From JAXIPB01 sp045403155 (GTDB lineage: Bacteria; Actinomycetota; Actinomycetes; Mycobacteriales; Micromonosporaceae), in the NCBI GenBank assembly GCA_045403155.1, contig JAXIPB010000277.1, positions 1-27,247 of the forward strand: 27,247 bases of DNA, written 5' to 3'. The notes under the pieces were generated by a model. That model did not search any database. It was given only the letters and a program-made list of their open reading frames with translations, and was not told the DNA's origin. Numbering within the stretch: the stretch's first letter is position 1; each line of letters opens with the position of its first letter. This document shows, piece by piece, positions 24,454 through 27,247 of this stretch. A program made the translations under genes and the position numbers.

Positions 24454-25461
24454 ATGGTAAGCACACGGTCCGGCACCGCAGCCGCCAGTAGGGGCGCGGT
24501 GGAGAAGGTCCTGTATGAGGTCAAGAAGACCATTGTGGGGCAGGACCTTCTTCTCGAACGCCTGCTCGTCGCGCTCCTGTCGCGTGGGCACATTCTCGTC
24601 GAAGGCGTACCAGGCCTGGCCAAGACGCTTGCCGTGAAGACGCTCGCGAGCGCCATCGGTGGGCAGTTCCACCGTGTCCAGTTCACTCCGGACCTGGTGC
24701 CGGCGGACATTATCGGCACCCGCGTCTACCACCAGCGAAGCGGTGAGTTTCAGGTCTCCCTCGGGCCGGTGTTCACCAACCTCCTCCTGGCCGACGAGAT
24801 CAATCGGGCCCCGGCGAAGGTGCAGAGCGCTCTGCTCGAGGTCATGCAGGAGCAGCAGGTCACGATCGGCCGGGAGACTCATCGCGTTCCCCGGCCGTTC
24901 CTCGTGATGGCCACCCAGAACCCGATCGAATCGGAAGGCACCTATCCACTGCCAGAGGCGCAGGTAGACCGCTTCATGATGAAGGTCCTCGTGGACTATC
25001 CCAGCGCGACCGAGGAGTTCGTGATCGTCGAGCGGGCCATCTCGCCCGACCCGGACAGTCAGGCCATAGTCGACTCCGAGCAGCTTCTTCAGATGCAGGC
25101 GCTGGTCGAGAAGGTATACGTGGATCCGGCACTGATCGAGTACTCCGTGCGCCTCGCTCATTCGACCCGCCGTCCGGCCGACATTGGGCTCGGAGAGCTG
25201 GCGCGGTACATCAGTTTCGGCGCCAGCCCGCGGGCGTCGATCAATCTGATCCTTGGCGCGCGCGCCCTCGCCTTCATCCGGGGTCGGGAGTACGTCGTCC
25301 CGTCCGATGTCACCGAGCTCGCCCTCGATGTTCTGCGGCATCGGCTCGTGCTCACCTACGAGGCGCTCTCCGACGACATCACCGCCGACGATGTGCTCAC
25401 CCGGGTCATGGCCATGTTGGCCGTGCCGGACATGCCTCTGCGCCGAGGCCCGACCACATGA
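24454..25461 (+). CDS. MoxR-family AAA+ ATPase
   Basis: Chaperone-like ATPase of 335 residues, of the group that activates or matures protein complexes together with VWA proteins. The nucleotide site is Walker A GVPGLAKT (51-58, with the alanine typical of MoxR), Walker B LLLADEIN (110-117), sensor ATQNPIE (153-159) and the EAQVDRF region (168-174). A C-terminal lid domain follows (about 225-330). The ATG has GAGGA 7 bases upstream. Its stop overlaps the DUF58 start (ATGA), a tight translational link. The partner proteins are those encoded next; the client complex is not known for this actinobacterial version. Confidence 0.94.
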   Translation: MVSTRSGTAAASRGAVEKVLYEVKKTIVGQDLLLERLLVALLSRGHILVEGVPGLAKTLAVKTLASAIGGQFHRVQFTPDLVPADIIGTRVYHQRSGEFQVSLGPVFTNLLLADEINRAPAKVQSALLEVMQEQQVTIGRETHRVPRPFLVMATQNPIESEGTYPLPEAQVDRFMMKVLVDYPSATEEFVIVERAISPDPDSQAIVDSEQLLQMQALVEKVYVDPALIEYSVRLAHSTRRPADIGLGELARYISFGASPRASINLILGARALAFIRGREYVVPSDVTELALDVLRHRLVLTYEALSDDITADDVLTRVMAMLAVPDMPLRRGPTT

Positions 25462-26372
25462 GCAGCCCACCCGACCGTTTGTTGCGGCGCCTGGAGTGGC
25501 AGGTCGTCCGTCGGCTTGGAGGGCGACTGCAGGGTCCGTATCGCACCGCATTCCGCGGCACCGGGATCGACTTCACCGGTCTGCGCGGCTACACCCCGGA
25601 GGACGACGTCCGGCATATGGACTGGAACGTGACCGCCCGCCTGGACGAGCCGCACATCCGCCTGTATACGGAGGACCGCGACCTCACCGCCTGGCTCGTC
25701 CTTGATCAATCCGCCTCGATGAGATTCGGAAGTTCCGATCAAGCTGGCTCAGCCGGCGCCGACCGGTACGGCAAGGACTCCGCGCTCATCGATCTCGCCG
25801 TCTGCCTCGCCCGGCTGTTCACGCAGGGCGGCAACCGGGTCGGGGCGATCCTTTACGACAACCGGTCCCAGCGCGTGATTCCGGCCCGCTCCGGCCGCAC
25901 TCATGTGTTGCACCTGACCCACGAAATCACCAGACCATCGGCCGCGCTTCCGGACGGGAGCACGACCGATCTCGATGCCATGCTGCGACTGGCCGCCACC
26001 ACCGCTCGCCGACGCAGCCTCGTCTTCGTCATCTCCGACTTCATCGGCGATCTCGACTGGGAGCCGGCGTTGACCCGCCTGAACCAGCGTCACGAAGTGG
26101 TCACGATGCGCATCGTGCACCCGATGGAGCTCGACCTGCCGGACCTCGGCCTCGCACTGATCGAAGATGCCGAGACCGGCGAGCAGTTGCTGGCCGACAC
26201 GAGTGATCCCCTGTTCCAGCAGCGTTTGCGGGCCGAGGTGGACGCACGGGAGCTCGCCGTGACTTCGTCCATGCGGCGGGCCGGCGTGACGTCGCATCGG
26301 ATCAGCACCGACCAGGACCTCGTAGAGGCTCTGGTCGACATGGTGCGCCAGTCGAAGCGACGGCGGCGATGA
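25458..26372 (+). CDS. DUF58 protein with VWA-like fold
   Basis: Partner of MoxR, 304 residues. The DUF58 signature is at the start: GIDFTGLRGYTPEDDVRHMDW (37-56, with the PxDDxRxxDW core), then LYTEDRDLTAWLVLDQSASM, in which D83-x-S85-x-S87 forms a metal-ion-dependent adhesion site like that of von Willebrand A domains. It ends in a basic tail (RQSKRRRR). It has no membrane segment, so it should be cytoplasmic and may bridge the ATPase to the membrane VWA protein. ATGA overlaps on both sides join it to its neighbours. Confidence 0.93.
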   Translation: MSSPPDRLLRRLEWQVVRRLGGRLQGPYRTAFRGTGIDFTGLRGYTPEDDVRHMDWNVTARLDEPHIRLYTEDRDLTAWLVLDQSASMRFGSSDQAGSAGADRYGKDSALIDLAVCLARLFTQGGNRVGAILYDNRSQRVIPARSGRTHVLHLTHEITRPSAALPDGSTTDLDAMLRLAATTARRRSLVFVISDFIGDLDWEPALTRLNQRHEVVTMRIVHPMELDLPDLGLALIEDAETGEQLLADTSDPLFQQRLRAEVDARELAVTSSMRRAGVTSHRISTDQDLVEALVDMVRQSKRRRR

Positions 26373-27247
26373 CCTTTCAATTTCCCGTGATGATCGTAGT
26401 CGCCTTCGCGGTCGGTCTGGGTCTCGCGGCGGCGTACTACTGGCTGCAACGCCAGCGGGCGAGCGCGCTCGCGGCCGCGGGGATGACCACCGACGGCCGG
26501 GGTTGGAGCGATCTTCGCCGCCACCTGCCACCGCTGATGTTTCTGGCCGCGCTGACACTTCTGCTGCTTGCCGTCGCCCGTCCACAAGCGACGGTTCCGG
26601 TCCCCCGGGCGGCCGGGACCGTGATCCTCGCCTTCGACGTGTCCAACAGCATGTCGGCCGAGGACGTCGCGCCCAGCAGGCTCGCCGCCGCTCAGTCGGC
26701 AGCGCTCAGCTTCGTCCAGGCACAGCCGGACACCGTCGACATTGGTGTGCTCGCGTTCAACCAGGGCGCGCTGACCACCCACATGCCCACCAACGACCAC
26801 GCGGAGACAGTTGCCGCGATCAACCGGCTGACCGTTGCCGGAGGCACCTCGCTGGGGCAGGCCATCATCGCGTCGCTGGCCGCCATCGTCGGGCAATCGG
26901 TCAGCCTCCCCGACCCGTCCTCGGACGCACCGCCACCGGACCTGGGGTACTGGGGCTCCGCGACGATCGTCCTGCTCTCCGATGGAGAGGACACCGGTGG
27001 GCCCGACGCCGTGGCCGCGGCCGAACTGGCCGCCGCCGCCGGAGTGCATATCGAGTCCGTTGGAGTCGGCACCACCGAGGGCACCACGATCGAGGTCGAC
27101 GGCTATCAGATCGCGACGTCACTGAACGAAGACCTGCTGATCCAGGTGGCTGAGGCGACGACCGGCTCGTATCACCGAGCCGAGGACGCGCAGGCTCTCG
27201 GCGCCATCTACCAATCGCTCGACCTGAGAATCACCACCGCGGACGAG
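26369..27247 (+). CDS. VWA-domain membrane protein (BatA-like), cut by the window edge
   Basis: At least 293 residues, with no stop before the end of the window. There are two membrane helices (about 5-25 and 54-72), with a short loop between them, followed by a von Willebrand A domain: D90-V-S92-N-S94-M metal site, LAFNQGALTTHMPT, AGGTSLGQAI (second metal contact) and VLLSDGEDTGG (third). This is the BatA/BatB arrangement, where a VWA domain is held at the membrane and controlled by a MoxR ATPase. Its ATG overlaps the DUF58 stop (ATGA). A third C-terminal membrane helix, usual in the family, would lie outside the window. Confidence 0.92.
   Translation, partial: MTFQFPVMIVVAFAVGLGLAAAYYWLQRQRASALAAAGMTTDGRGWSDLRRHLPPLMFLAALTLLLLAVARPQATVPVPRAAGTVILAFDVSNSMSAEDVAPSRLAAAQSAALSFVQAQPDTVDIGVLAFNQGALTTHMPTNDHAETVAAINRLTVAGGTSLGQAIIASLAAIVGQSVSLPDPSSDAPPPDLGYWGSATIVLLSDGEDTGGPDAVAAAELAAAAGVHIESVGVGTTEGTTIEVDGYQIATSLNEDLLIQVAEATTGSYHRAEDAQALGAIYQSLDLRITTADE

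Overview
The window is a GC-rich chromosomal segment of an actinobacterium. The strongest evidence is a proteasome-activating AAA ATPase (ARC/Mpa) ending in GQYL, sitting next to the short ferredoxin, the tRNA m1A58 methyltransferase, the site-2 protease and the RecB-like nuclease that usually accompany it in Actinobacteria. Codon use, GTG starts and two twin-arginine secreted proteins agree. The genus cannot be fixed from sequence reading alone; nothing looks specifically mycobacterial.

Layout. Positions 1-672 hold two decayed remnants: the end of an alpha/beta-hydrolase and the end of an M4 metalloprotease, each with a reading-frame break. A Tat-secreted protein (773-1651) converges on arc across a perfect 17-bp hairpin. 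Positions 1712-7606 are the conserved arc neighbourhood: arc, ferredoxin, a conserved unknown, trmI, an M50 protease with CBS domains, and a PD-(D/E)XK nuclease with Fe-S cysteines. dop, pup and prcBA, which commonly follow arc, are absent here. Positions 7711-11042 hold a MacB/FtsX-type ABC transporter pair, followed by a 312-bp gap full of inverted and tandem repeats.

Positions 11355-14492 hold a HAD phosphatase, an excisionase-type HTH protein with a Glu-Pro repeat linker, a 15-bp tandem array that starts at that gene's stop codon, an overlapping DUF4326/metallophosphoesterase pair, and a YtxH-like small membrane protein. A truncated, frameshifted FAD oxidoreductase remnant (14600-15030) precedes a DUF899 thioredoxin-like gene.

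Positions 16037-21290 hold three minus-strand genes that look like a small glycan module: a 788-aa polytopic GT-C-like protein, a 278-aa GT-B-like protein and a 605-aa protein with a degenerate methyltransferase fold, a kinase-like middle region and a coiled-coil, basic tail. The last two overlap by 4 bp. This is the best candidate here for an undescribed system. A Tat-exported multicopper oxidase follows (21779-23476). The window ends in a plus-strand operon: a membrane-anchored trypsin-like protease, a MoxR ATPase, a DUF58 protein and a VWA membrane protein cut by the window edge; the last three are joined by ATGA overlaps.

No tRNA, rRNA, CRISPR array, intact insertion sequence or phage module was seen.
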